From positions 3,266,001 to 3,330,000 of the forward strand of contig NZ_JABXJG010000001.1 in NCBI RefSeq assembly GCF_013375535.1: a stretch of DNA of 64,000 nucleotides, given 5' to 3'. The DNA comes from Sphingobium sp. 15-1 (GTDB taxonomy: Bacteria; Pseudomonadota; Alphaproteobacteria; Sphingomonadales; Sphingomonadaceae). A program made the position numbers and the translations under genes. This document shows, one piece after another, positions 9,197-16,987 of the stretch. Position 1 is the first letter of the stretch, and each line of letters starts with the position of its first letter. Under the pieces are notes generated by a model that did no database searches, was not told where the DNA came from, and saw only the letters and a list, made by a program, of their open reading frames with translations.

Positions 9197-9925
9197 ATGC
9201 TGGCCGCCATCCTTCTGTCCGCCCTGGCCATGAGCCTGATCGTGGGCGTGCGCTATCTGCTGGCGAGCGGGGCTTTCGCGCTGGCGACCCGTTATCGCAA
9301 GCCGGGCCTTTATGCCGGGCTGGACCGGCAGATCCGGCGGGAAATCGCCTGGTCGCTGGCGTCCGCGCTGATCTATGGCGTGCCCGCGGGCGTCGTCGCC
9401 TGGGGCTGGCAGGCGCATGGCTGGACGCGGGTCTATGCCGATGTCCATGCCTTTCCGCTCTGGTATCTGCCGCTGTCCGTGCTGCTTTACCTCGCCGCGC
9501 ATGACGCCTGGTTCTACTGGACGCATCGCTGGATGCACCGGCCCCGGCCGTTTCGGATCGCCCATGCCGTGCATCATGCCAGCCGCCCGCCGACAGCCTG
9601 GGCGGCGATGAGCTTCCATCCCTGGGAGGCGGTGACTGGTGCCGTGGTGATCCCGGCGCTGGTCTTCCTGATCCCGATCCATGTCGGCGCGCTGGGCGTC
9701 GTGCTGACGATCATGACGGTGATGGGCGTCAGCAACCATATGGGGTGGGAGATGTTTCCGCGCTGGCTGGTGCAGGGTCTGGCCGGGCGCTGGCTGATCA
9801 CCGCCAGCCATCATCAGCGGCATCATGAACAATATGCGTGCAATTACGGGCTTTATTTCCGCTTCTGGGACCGGCTGTGCGGGACCGACAGGGGATTGGG
9901 CCATTTTGGGGAAGGACGGGCGTGA
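9197..9925 (+). CDS. Sterol desaturase/fatty acid hydroxylase family protein
   Basis: Integral membrane di-iron oxygenase of 242 residues. The histidine clusters that bind the iron pair are visible: HDAWFYWTHRWMHR, HAVHHAS and the C-terminal SHHQRHHEQY. Several hydrophobic helices surround them. Family members hydroxylate or desaturate lipids, sterols or carotenoids; the substrate cannot be told here. I use the ATG at 9197 since the membrane segment begins there; the frame before it overlaps the pheA end. The stop overlaps the next start by 4 bp. Confidence 0.88.
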   Translation: MLAAILLSALAMSLIVGVRYLLASGAFALATRYRKPGLYAGLDRQIRREIAWSLASALIYGVPAGVVAWGWQAHGWTRVYADVHAFPLWYLPLSVLLYLAAHDAWFYWTHRWMHRPRPFRIAHAVHHASRPPTAWAAMSFHPWEAVTGAVVIPALVFLIPIHVGALGVVLTIMTVMGVSNHMGWEMFPRWLVQGLAGRWLITASHHQRHHEQYACNYGLYFRFWDRLCGTDRGLGHFGEGRA

Positions 9926-10356
9926 AGGTCAGGGCAGCGATGATGGCGGCAGTCCCGCTGATCATGGGCGCCGCGCCGCCGGATCAGGCGCAGCCGCTCA
10001 GCATGGACGTGCAGGGCCTGCGGTCGGCCAAGGGGAATTTCCTGATCTGCGTCACGCGGCAGGCGGCGCATTTTCCCGATTGCCGCGACGATCCCGAGGG
10101 ACTGCATTTCACCGTGCCGGTGACGTCCGGCGTCGTCGCGCTGGGCCGGATGGAGCCGGGAACCTACGCCATCGCCATCATCCATGACGAAAATGGCAAT
10201 GGGAAGCTGGACACCTTCGTCGGCATTCCGCGCGAGGGGGTGGGTTTTTCCCGCAATCCGGCGATCCGCTTCGGCGCGCCCAGCTTCCGATCGGCGCAGT
10301 TCGCCATGGCGGGCGCGGCGGTGCGGCAGGACATCAAGGTCAAATATTTCCTCTAG
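9922..10356 (+). CDS. DUF2141 domain secreted protein
   Basis: Secreted protein of 144 residues: a signal peptide (residues 1 to about 22, AAMMAAVPLIMGAAP) followed by a DUF2141 domain with the characteristic YAIAIIHDENGNGKLDTFVGIPREGVGFS. The Asp/Asn-rich turn suggests metal binding, but no function is established for the family. It starts at GTG 9922 inside the hydroxylase stop, so the two are translationally coupled; this suggests a shared envelope-lipid or carotenoid role, which is inference. Bases 10357-10546 after it hold no gene I can support. Confidence 0.88.
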   Translation: MKVRAAMMAAVPLIMGAAPPDQAQPLSMDVQGLRSAKGNFLICVTRQAAHFPDCRDDPEGLHFTVPVTSGVVALGRMEPGTYAIAIIHDENGNGKLDTFVGIPREGVGFSRNPAIRFGAPSFRSAQFAMAGAAVRQDIKVKYFL

Positions 10357-10546
10357 GACGTGCGGGATTTCGGGCGATCATGCCGCTTCGTCCATCATTT
10401 CCCATTGCCGGATCGGGGGATCGGCGGACCGGCGCGATCGGCTTCTGATCTCCGGCTGATCTCCCTTGTTCCTATGGGGTGACGCCCCACATAAGGCGCT
10501 GTATGAGGGCGGTTCGCAACCGCGTTTGCAGCAGGAGATAAGAGAA

Positions 10547-11458
10547 GTGGCGACCCTTGGACTGAGCGAGGCCGACAAGGCATCGGTGGAGGCATTCCGC
10601 CGCGATGTGGTGGAGCCTTCGCGCACCAGCCTGGTGATCGTCGATTTCTGGGCCGAATGGTGCGGCCCCTGCAAACAACTCGCCCCGGTGATCGAGAAGG
10701 TCTGCGCCGACTATGCGGCCAAGGGCGTCAAGCTGGTCAAGATCAACGTCGATGAGGACAAGTTCATCGCCGCCCAGTTCCGCGTCCAGTCGATCCCGAC
10801 CGTCTACGCCATGTTCCAGGGCCAGCCGGTGGCCGATCTCAGCCAGGCGCGGACCGAGGGGCAGTTCAAGCAATATCTCGACCAGTTGCTGGGCCAGTTG
10901 CCGATCGAATCGGAGGAGAAGGCGCAGCTTGAGGAGATCGCGCCGCTGATCGCCATGGGCGAGGAATATCTGACCGGCGGCGAGGCGGAGCGGGCGCTGT
11001 CCGTGTTCCAGCAGATCGGACAGATGGTGCCGGACAATGCCGATGCGGCTTCGGGCGCGGCGCGGGCGCTGGTGGCGCTGGGGCAGTTTGACGAGGCGGA
11101 GGCGGCGCTGGCCGCTCTGCCCGCCGATGTGGCGAAGGATCAGGCGGTGGAACGCGCCCGCGCGGCGATCGCCCTGGCGCGGGATGCGAAGCCGGTGGCC
11201 GACCTGTCCGGCGTCGAGGCGAAGGTCGCCGCCGATCCCGACGATCATGAGGCGCGCTTCGAACTGGCGGGCGGCCTGATGGCCAATGGCGACCGCGACG
11301 GGGCGGCGGAGCAGTTGCTGGAACTGGTGCGGCGCGACCGGGCGTGGAATGACGGCGCGGCGCGGGCGCAGCTCCTCAAGCTGTTCGAGGCGACCGGGCT
11401 GGAAGACCCCTGGGTCGCGGGGCAGCGGCGCAAGCTCTCCCAGATCCTCTTCTCCTGA
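10547..11458 (+). CDS. cnoX: Thioredoxin-TPR co-chaperone (CnoX/YbbN-like)
   Basis: Cytosolic protein of 303 residues: a thioredoxin domain (about 1-115) followed by tetratricopeptide-like helices (about 130-300). The active site is WCGPC (residues 38-42), so unlike E. coli CnoX, which lacks the first cysteine, this one could be redox-active. Family members hold oxidised or unfolded proteins for DnaK/GroEL. I chose the GTG at 10547 because GGAGATAAGAGAA precedes it and the thioredoxin fold begins right after. The next two genes follow closely: a LON-domain protein and Trm112. Confidence 0.92.
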   Translation: MATLGLSEADKASVEAFRRDVVEPSRTSLVIVDFWAEWCGPCKQLAPVIEKVCADYAAKGVKLVKINVDEDKFIAAQFRVQSIPTVYAMFQGQPVADLSQARTEGQFKQYLDQLLGQLPIESEEKAQLEEIAPLIAMGEEYLTGGEAERALSVFQQIGQMVPDNADAASGAARALVALGQFDEAEAALAALPADVAKDQAVERARAAIALARDAKPVADLSGVEAKVAADPDDHEARFELAGGLMANGDRDGAAEQLLELVRRDRAWNDGAARAQLLKLFEATGLEDPWVAGQRRKLSQILFS

Positions 11459-11472
11459 CCGGCGCGGGAGTC

Positions 11473-12081
11473 ATGTCGCGCATCTCGATCTTTCCTCTGC
11501 CGGGCGCGCTGCTGCTGCCGGGCATGGAATTGCCGCTGCATATTTTCGAGCCGCGCTATCAGGCGATGATCCATGACGCCATGGCGCGGGACCGGCGCAT
11601 CGGCATGATCCAGCCACGCGAGGAAGGGGTGAAGCCTGCCCTGTTCGATGTCGGCTGCCTGGGCCATATCACCCATATCGAGGCGCTGGAGGGCGGGCGC
11701 TACAATATCCTGCTCAAAGGGCTGGCGCGGTTCCGCGTGGTCAGGGAACTGGACGTGCCGACCGCCTTCCGCCAGATCGAGGCGGATGTGGAGCCGATTG
11801 CGCAAGAGGATGAAATCCTCTCCGCCGTCGAGCGGGCGGCGCTGGAGCAGGAATCGCGGCGCTTTGCCGATGCGCTGGGCTATGTGGTGGACTGGACGGC
11901 GGTGTCGCGGCTGGACGACATGGCGCTGGTGAATGGGATCGCGCAGATCGTCCCGTTCGATCCGGCGGCCAAGCAGACGCTGCTGGAAGCGGACACGCTG
12001 AACGAGCGGGCGGACCGCATCATCCAGCTCATGCAGATCGTCGGGCGGATCGAACGCGACGGCGGAGGCACGATGCAATGA
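11473..12081 (+). CDS. LON substrate-binding domain protein
   Basis: Cytosolic protein of 202 residues made only of a LON N-terminal domain ([26 protein letters not shown] at the start), without the AAA+ or protease parts. Such stand-alone proteins (DUF/COG2802) are common in alphaproteobacteria, and their role is not known; binding of unfolded substrates is a guess consistent with the CnoX neighbour. It lies 14 bp after cnoX and overlaps the Trm112 start by 4 bp. Confidence 0.92.
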   Translation: MSRISIFPLPGALLLPGMELPLHIFEPRYQAMIHDAMARDRRIGMIQPREEGVKPALFDVGCLGHITHIEALEGGRYNILLKGLARFRVVRELDVPTAFRQIEADVEPIAQEDEILSAVERAALEQESRRFADALGYVVDWTAVSRLDDMALVNGIAQIVPFDPAAKQTLLEADTLNERADRIIQLMQIVGRIERDGGGTMQ

Positions 12082-12257
12082 GCGGGGCGCTGGACCCGGC
12101 GCTGCTCGCCAAGCTGCTGTGCCCGGTGACGCGCACGCCGCTGCGCTGGGACGCGGAGCGGGGCGAACTGGTGTCGGAAGCGGCGGGGCTGGCTTTCCCG
12201 GTGCGCGACGGCGTGCCGGTGCTGGTGGCGCGTGAGGCGCGGGCTCTCGGAGAGTGA
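12078..12257 (+). CDS. Trm112 family protein
   Basis: Small protein of 59 residues, too short for most ORF filters. The sequence begins [20 protein letters not shown] and later has the family's [22 protein letters not shown] segment (here [20 protein letters not shown]). It keeps only one of the zinc-binding cysteines of the wider family, as is usual in alphaproteobacteria. Eukaryotic Trm112 activates methyltransferases; the bacterial partner is not known. ATG 12078 overlaps the stop of the LON gene (ATGA), so expression is coupled. Confidence 0.9.
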   Translation: MSGALDPALLAKLLCPVTRTPLRWDAERGELVSEAAGLAFPVRDGVPVLVAREARALGE

Positions 12258-12305
12258 TTAAGGCTGGTAATGATTTTTGGGGTGGTTTTCTGCCATTTCC
12301 TTATT

Positions 12306-12397
12306 CGTCACCCCGGGCTTGACCCGGGGTCCCGCTTTTTTTCTTGAGGGCGCGCCTGAAAAATGCAGCGGGACCGCGGATCAAGTCCGGGGTGACG
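12306..12397. repeat. Family B facing palindrome pair
   Basis: Left arm 12306-12336 (CGTCACCCCGGGCTTGACCC) and right arm 12367-12397, which has one mismatch in its stem (CCGCGG in place of CCCCGG). Located between the Trm112 gene and ctpA, which run in the same direction. Confidence 0.88.
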
Positions 12398-12534
12398 AAG
12401 GGTTAATGCCCGCAACTGGCCATCGATCGCCATTGCCTAGCCGCCCCGCTCCAACTCCCCCATCCAACCAAGCTTTTTGCGTCTGCACGGAAATGCCCTA
12501 TACTGTTCCCTCGATGCCAGGACTCAGGACAAGC

Positions 12535-13884
12535 ATGAAATCCAATTTCTTCCGGGGCGCCGTTGCCCTCGGCGCGCTCGCGCTCATTCCCGCCACCACC
12601 GCGGCGCTCGCTGATGGGGAAGCGAGCAGCTACAAGGCGCTCGACGAGTTCATGGACGTGTTCCAGAAAGTCCGCAGCGACTATGTCGAGAAGGTCGACG
12701 ACGAAAAGCTGATCAAGGGCGCCATCGACGGCATGCTCGCCAGCCTGGACCCGCACAGCAGCTTCCTCGACGCCCGCGATTTCCAGAACCTCCGCACCCA
12801 GACGGAGGGCAGCTATGGCGGCCTCGGCCTCTCCGTCACGCAGGAGGACGGCGCGGTCAAGGTGATCGCCCCGACGCAGGACACGCCGGCCTGGCGCGCG
12901 GGGATCAAGGCGGGCGACTATATCACCCATCTCGACGGCCAGCTTATCTATGGCGGCACGCTGGACGAGGCGGTCGACAAGATGCGCGGCGCGCCCGGCA
13001 CGCAGATCAAGCTGACCATCGTCCGCCCCGGCCGCGACAAACCCATCGACCTGACCCTGACGCGTGAGATCATCCAGTTGAAACCGGTGAAGTGGGAGGT
13101 GAAGGACGGCATCGGCGTCATCAACATCGTCAGCTTCTCGGCCAATACCGGCGCCGACGTGCGCCAGGCGATCCGCAGCATCGACAAGTCGCTGGGCCGC
13201 AAGCCGACCGGCTATATCCTCGACCTGCGCTCCAACCCTGGCGGCCTGCTGGACGAAGCCGTGTCGGTCAGCGACACCTTCCTGGAACGCGGCGAGATCG
13301 TGTCGCAGCGCGGCCGTCAAAAGGGCGATGTCGAGCGCTATTATGCCAAGCCCGGCGATGACGCGAAGGGCCTGCCGATGATCGTGCTGGTCGATGCGGG
13401 GTCGGCTTCGGCCTCCGAAATCGTCGCGGGCGCGCTTCAGGACCAGCATCGCGCCCTGGTGATGGGCGAGCGCAGCTTCGGCAAGGGCAGCGTGCAGACG
13501 ATGCTCCCCTTGAGCAACACGACCGCGCTCAAGCTGACGACGGCGCGCTATTACACGCCGTCGGGCCGCTCCGTGCAGGAAGGCGGGATCGAGCCGGATG
13601 TGCGGGTGCCGCAGCTCAGCGACCCCGATTACAAGAACCGGCCGAAATTCCGCGAGAGCGACCTGCGCCGGCACCTGATCAACGAGATCAAGACGGACAA
13701 CGCCGCGCTGGAAGAGGATAGCAAGGACGATCCGCGCTTCGCCGCCACGGCGGAGGAATTGAAGAAGAAGGGGGTCGAGGACTTCCAGCTCGACTATGCC
13801 TTGAAGACGATTGCTCGTCTGGCGGCTAGGCCGGGGGCTGCGGTGGCGCAAGCCGCCCCCGCCCGGAAGCCCGCGACGCGCTGA
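12535..13884 (+). CDS. ctpA: Carboxyl-terminal processing protease (S41 family)
   Basis: Periplasmic serine protease of 449 residues. A signal peptide (about 1-28, FFRGAVALGALALIPATTAALA) is followed by an N-terminal helical region, a PDZ domain (about 95-180; the YGGLGLSV loop and AWRAGIKAGDYI) and the S41 catalytic core. The core includes DLRSNPGGLLDEAV, DAGSASASEIVAGALQ with the nucleophile Ser, and SFGKGSVQT with the catalytic Lys. These proteases trim membrane proteins or peptidoglycan hydrolases. I use the ATG at 12535 because AGGAC precedes it and the signal peptide begins there. Confidence 0.95.
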   Translation: MKSNFFRGAVALGALALIPATTAALADGEASSYKALDEFMDVFQKVRSDYVEKVDDEKLIKGAIDGMLASLDPHSSFLDARDFQNLRTQTEGSYGGLGLSVTQEDGAVKVIAPTQDTPAWRAGIKAGDYITHLDGQLIYGGTLDEAVDKMRGAPGTQIKLTIVRPGRDKPIDLTLTREIIQLKPVKWEVKDGIGVINIVSFSANTGADVRQAIRSIDKSLGRKPTGYILDLRSNPGGLLDEAVSVSDTFLERGEIVSQRGRQKGDVERYYAKPGDDAKGLPMIVLVDAGSASASEIVAGALQDQHRALVMGERSFGKGSVQTMLPLSNTTALKLTTARYYTPSGRSVQEGGIEPDVRVPQLSDPDYKNRPKFRESDLRRHLINEIKTDNAALEEDSKDDPRFAATAEELKKKGVEDFQLDYALKTIARLAARPGAAVAQAAPARKPATR

Positions 13885-13910
13885 TAGCGAGGGCGACCCC
13901 CACAAACCAA

Positions 13911-14021
13911 CGTGCTCCTGCGAAGGCAGGAGTCCAGTTCGGATATTGCCCGGTTTTTCATTGGGCGGGACTGGGCTCTCATGAGCCACTCGTCTCATTC
14001 GAGTGCCTTCGCAGGAGCACG
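13911..14021. repeat. Family A pair; right arm carries 25-nt insertion
   Basis: The left arm 13911-13940 is normal. The right arm 13968-14021 is split by 25 extra bases (13979-14003, beginning TCATGAGCCACTCGTC) that replace a single C and themselves form two small hairpins. Located between ctpA and dsbB. A solitary half of the family C unit (AAGTTCAGCATGACG) follows at 14066-14080. Confidence 0.88.
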
Positions 14022-14109
14022 TTACATAAAGCGGATAGAACCTTCCCCGCTCCCTTTCACCACACAAGTTCAGCATGACGAAAGCCACGGGACGGTTTAA
14101 GCGAACGCT

Positions 14110-14595
14110 ATGAAAAGCCTGCCCCTTGCCCGCGCATTGGCGCTGATCGTACCCCTCGCCATGTTGGGAGGGGCCTATGCCTTCCAATATCTCGGCGGCC
14201 TGCACCCCTGCGAAATGTGCTGGTGGCAGCGTTATGCCCATATGGCCGCGATCCCGCTGGCGTTGATCGCCTATGCGACGCGGGGCAAGGCCTGCATCAG
14301 CGCGCTGTTCACCGGCCTCGCGGGCCTGGCCATCGGCATAGGCGGCGGCATCGGCCTGTTCCATGCCGGGGTCGAATATGGCTGGTGGCAAGGGCTGACC
14401 GCCTGTTCGACCAGCCCGACGGGGGGCAGTTCGGCGGACATCCTCAACCAGATCATGGCGACGCCGATCACCCGTTGCGACGTTGCGCCGTGGAGCCTGT
14501 TCGGCATTTCGATGGCGGGCTATAACGGCCTCTTGTCGGGGGCGGCCGCGCTCCTCATCTTGGTGCTGCTGCTCAGGAAAGGGCGCAAGGCATGA
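14110..14595 (+). CDS. dsbB: Disulfide bond formation protein B
   Basis: Inner-membrane quinone reductase of 161 residues that reoxidises DsbA and passes electrons to quinone. It has four membrane helices, the first periplasmic pair C34-x2-C37 (HPCEMCWWQR, including the conserved Arg next to the quinone site) and the second pair C99 and C123. It overlaps coq7 by 4 bp; coq7 makes ubiquinone, the electron acceptor of DsbB, so the pairing makes sense functionally. Confidence 0.95.
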   Translation: MKSLPLARALALIVPLAMLGGAYAFQYLGGLHPCEMCWWQRYAHMAAIPLALIAYATRGKACISALFTGLAGLAIGIGGGIGLFHAGVEYGWWQGLTACSTSPTGGSSADILNQIMATPITRCDVAPWSLFGISMAGYNGLLSGAAALLILVLLLRKGRKA

Positions 14596-15158
14596 GCGCA
14601 AAAGATTCTCCGCGTCCCAATTTCCCCCGCCCCGGCCGTCGCGTGACCGACGCCCAGCGCGCCTCCATGCTGCGCGTCGACCAGGCGGGCGAGTTCGGCG
14701 CGACCCGCATCTATGCGGGTCAACTTGCCGTGATGGGCGATCGCCATCCCGATTCCCGCGTCATCGCCGGCATGGCGGCGCAAGAGGAGCGGCACCGCAA
14801 GCATTTCGACGCGATGATCGCGCGCCGGGGCGTGCGGCCGACGGCGTTGCAGCCGATCTGGAACGTGGCGGGTTTCGCTTTGGGCGCGGTGACGGCGGCG
14901 ATCGGGCCGCGCGCCGCCATGGCATGCACCGCCGCGATCGAGACCGAAATCGACCGGCACTATGCCGAGCAGCTTGAGGCATTGGGGCAGGACGATCCGG
15001 AACTCTCCACCGCCATCGCGGATTTCCAGGCGGAGGAAGTGGAGCATCGCGACGCCGCCATCGCCCATGGCGCGGAGCAGGCTCCGGTCTATCCCTTATT
15101 GTCGGGCGTCATCAGATTGGGCTGTCGTGCCGCCATCGCCCTTTCTAAGCATATCTAA
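14592..15158 (+). CDS. coq7: Demethoxyubiquinone hydroxylase (Coq7 family)
   Basis: Di-iron monooxygenase of 188 residues that hydroxylates the last ring position of demethoxyubiquinone in ubiquinone synthesis. The Coq7 signature residues are seen as DQAGEFGATRIYAGQL, AAQEERHRKHF, AIETEIDRHYAEQL and FQAEEVEHRDAA, which provide the Glu and His ligands in ferritin-like helices. The start ATG lies in the dsbB stop. A pair of unknown exported proteins follows. Confidence 0.95.
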   Translation: MSAKDSPRPNFPRPGRRVTDAQRASMLRVDQAGEFGATRIYAGQLAVMGDRHPDSRVIAGMAAQEERHRKHFDAMIARRGVRPTALQPIWNVAGFALGAVTAAIGPRAAMACTAAIETEIDRHYAEQLEALGQDDPELSTAIADFQAEEVEHRDAAIAHGAEQAPVYPLLSGVIRLGCRAAIALSKHI

Positions 15159-15182
15159 GGCGAAGCGTATCTGAGGAGAAGC

Positions 15183-15767
15183 ATGATGAAGACCAGCCTG
15201 ATCGCCGCCATGCTTGCGCTGGGCGCTGCCTTCCCCGCCATGGCGCAACAGGGGCCGAGCGTTCCGCAGGACCAGCCCCCCGCCGCGCAGGCCGGGTCGG
15301 AACGTGTCAATCTGGTCATCGTCTATGGCGACGATCCCTGCCCGCAAAGCCAGGGCAGCGACATCGTCGTCTGCGCCCGCAAGGGCGAGGAGGAGCGCTA
15401 TCGCATCCCCGAACCGCTGCGCGGCGACCCCAACCAGCCCAGCCACCAGGCCTGGGGCGAGCGGGTGAAGTCGATGGAATATGTCGGCCGCAGCGGCACC
15501 GAAAGCTGCTCCCCGGTCGGCGGCGGCGGCGCGACCGGCTGCTTTGCGCAACTGGCGCGGCTCGCCAAGGCAGAACGGCAGGCGGCGGACAATGCGAGCT
15601 GGAAGGATCTGGTCGAGGCGGAACGGGCCCGGCGCCTCTCCACCATCGATGCGGAGAGCAAGGCGATCGAGGCGCAGGCCGTGGCCGAGGAAAAGGCGCA
15701 GGCGGCCCAGCAACAGCAGCCAAGCCCGGCTGAGGGCGCGCCGCAGGAAACGACGCCGCCGCAGTGA
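15183..15767 (+). CDS. Unknown exported cysteine protein, paralogue 1
   Basis: Predicted periplasmic protein of 194 residues with a signal peptide (residues 1-21, cleaved after AMA). The core holds VYGDDPCPQSQGSDIVVCAR, then ERYRIPEPLR, a tryptophan and four cysteines in two pairs, likely disulfides. The C-terminal third (about 120-194) is Ala/Gln/Glu-rich and probably unstructured. It is clearly related to the next gene and I know of no functional assignment. It follows coq7 by 24 bp, so it may be transcribed with the dsbB-coq7 unit, which would suit a disulfide-bearing exported protein. Confidence 0.8.
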   Translation: MMKTSLIAAMLALGAAFPAMAQQGPSVPQDQPPAAQAGSERVNLVIVYGDDPCPQSQGSDIVVCARKGEEERYRIPEPLRGDPNQPSHQAWGERVKSMEYVGRSGTESCSPVGGGGATGCFAQLARLAKAERQAADNASWKDLVEAERARRLSTIDAESKAIEAQAVAEEKAQAAQQQQPSPAEGAPQETTPPQ

Positions 15768-15861
15768 CGGCATTGGGCGCCGCGCGGCGTCTGGAAGAAG
15801 GCTGCCGGAAACCGGGCAATCCGGACGGCGGAAACAGGGGACGAACGAGGAATATGGATCA

Positions 15862-16257
15862 ATGCGTCTCCTTACTGCCCTGTCACTCGCCGCCGTCGCG
15901 CTCGCTCCGTTGACGCTGGGCGGCGCGGCCCATGCCGAACCGCCGCAGAAGATCTTCAACCTGGTCGTCTATGGCGATGACCCTTGCCCCAAGGGCGAGG
16001 GAGACGAGATCATCGTCTGCGCCCGCAAGCCCGAATCCGAACGCTATCGCATTCCCAAGAAGTTGCGTGAAAAGCCCGAACCGGCGGGCGGCCCTGGCTG
16101 GGGCAGCCAGGTCGCGACCATGGAGCAGGTCCAGCGGCAGACCCTGCCGGGCAGTTGCTCCGCCATCGGCAGCAACGGCTTCACCGGCTGCACCGCCAAG
16201 GCGCTGGAGCAATGGTTCGCAGAGCGGCGGATGCAGGAGTCCAAGGGCGAGCCTTGA
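15862..16257 (+). CDS. Unknown exported cysteine protein, paralogue 2
   Basis: Predicted periplasmic protein of 131 residues with a signal peptide (1 to about 25, cleaved after AHA). It shares with its upstream paralogue the YGDDPCP, VCARKPESERYRIP, W-xx-V-xx-ME, SCS and TGC positions, including all four cysteines, but lacks the low-complexity tail. This points to tandem duplication. The ATG at 15862 is chosen because the signal peptide begins there; about 95 bp separate the two genes. Function unknown. Confidence 0.8.
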   Translation: MRLLTALSLAAVALAPLTLGGAAHAEPPQKIFNLVVYGDDPCPKGEGDEIIVCARKPESERYRIPKKLREKPEPAGGPGWGSQVATMEQVQRQTLPGSCSAIGSNGFTGCTAKALEQWFAERRMQESKGEP

Positions 16258-16352
16258 GCGGCCCGCCATCTCTAGGCGGCGTGGATAAATTCGAGACTCG
16301 CCGGACTGAGTGATTTGGGTGGTTGGCGGACGGTCCGCTCCTTGAAGCAAAA

Positions 16353-16439
16353 CGTGCTCCTGCGAAGGCAGGAGCCCAGTCCTGCCCTCAGCAAGTCCTC
16401 GAACCGTCTGAACTAGGCTCCTGCCTTCGCAGGAGCACG
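16353..16439. repeat. Family A facing palindrome pair
   Basis: Left arm 16353-16382, right arm 16410-16439. It fills the convergent junction between the cysteine protein and the minus-strand RidA-family gene. Confidence 0.9.
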
Positions 16440-16518
16440 TATCGCTGAATGGCAGCAGATGGCCATTCCCCGACATTCCGAATTTGTCCACGCGGCCCAA
16501 AAGCCGGACGGCCTTCGC

Positions 16519-16926
16519 CTATTTGAAGCTCGCGATGCACTCGATCTCCAACGGAGCGCCCCTTGCCAGCCCGTCCGCGCCGAAAGCGCTGCGGGCGGGC
16601 AGCCGCTTGCCTTGGAAATAGCTGACATAGATTTCATTGAAGCGCGGCCAGTCCGCCATATCGTCCAGCATCACCGTGCATTTGACGACATGGCCAAAGT
16701 CGAGACCATTATCCTTCAATATCTTGCCGATCGAATCCATCGAGTTGCGCACGGCGGCGTCGAAGCCTTCCTTATGCGGGTCTATGCCGGTCGGCACCTG
16801 CCCGATCTGGCCGGAAAGATAGAGGGTGTCGCCTGCCCGCACCGCAGGGGAGAAGGGCAGCGGCGGCTGTTGGGCCGCCAGCGGCGCGGCGCCAAGAGCG
16901 AGGAGCAAGGCGAGCCATTTCTTCAT
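16519..16926 (-). CDS. Exported RidA (YjgF/YER057c/UK114) family protein
   Basis: A 135-residue Rid-family protein with an N-terminal signal peptide (MKKWLALLLALGAAPLAAQ, about 1-19), so the product should be periplasmic rather than cytosolic. The Rid core is seen as PFSPAVRAGDTLYLSGQIGQVP, MDSIGKILKDNGLDFGHVVKCTVML and RSAFGADGLARGAPLEIECIA. The catalytic Arg of true RidA enamine deaminases (in the xR(A/S) segment before the C-terminus) is likely present in LPARSAF, but activity is not proven. Start ATG 16926 has GGGGA 8 bases upstream; ATGs at 16932 and 16941 are also in frame. It is downstream of the TonB receptor. Confidence 0.85.
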   Translation of the reverse strand: MKKWLALLLALGAAPLAAQQPPLPFSPAVRAGDTLYLSGQIGQVPTGIDPHKEGFDAAVRNSMDSIGKILKDNGLDFGHVVKCTVMLDDMADWPRFNEIYVSYFQGKRLPARSAFGADGLARGAPLEIECIASFK

Positions 16927-16942
16927 ATGCATATTCCCCATG

Positions 16943-16973
16943 AAAAGGGCCGGTCCTTGTCCGGACCGGCCCT
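16943..16973 (-). terminator. Intrinsic terminator of the TonB receptor gene
   Basis: An 11-bp perfect stem (AGGGCCGGTCC, 16946-16956, with GGACCGGCCCT, 16963-16973) and a 6-nt loop, followed on the minus strand by TTT. It starts 15 bp after the receptor stop and abuts the starts of the RidA gene. Confidence 0.75.
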
Positions 16974-16987
16974 CCCTTCGTGACGCT

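Noticed and set aside
12403..14601. A 732-codon minus-strand frame over ctpA and dsbB
   Set aside because: Antisense to two good genes and across a repeat; no signals of its own.
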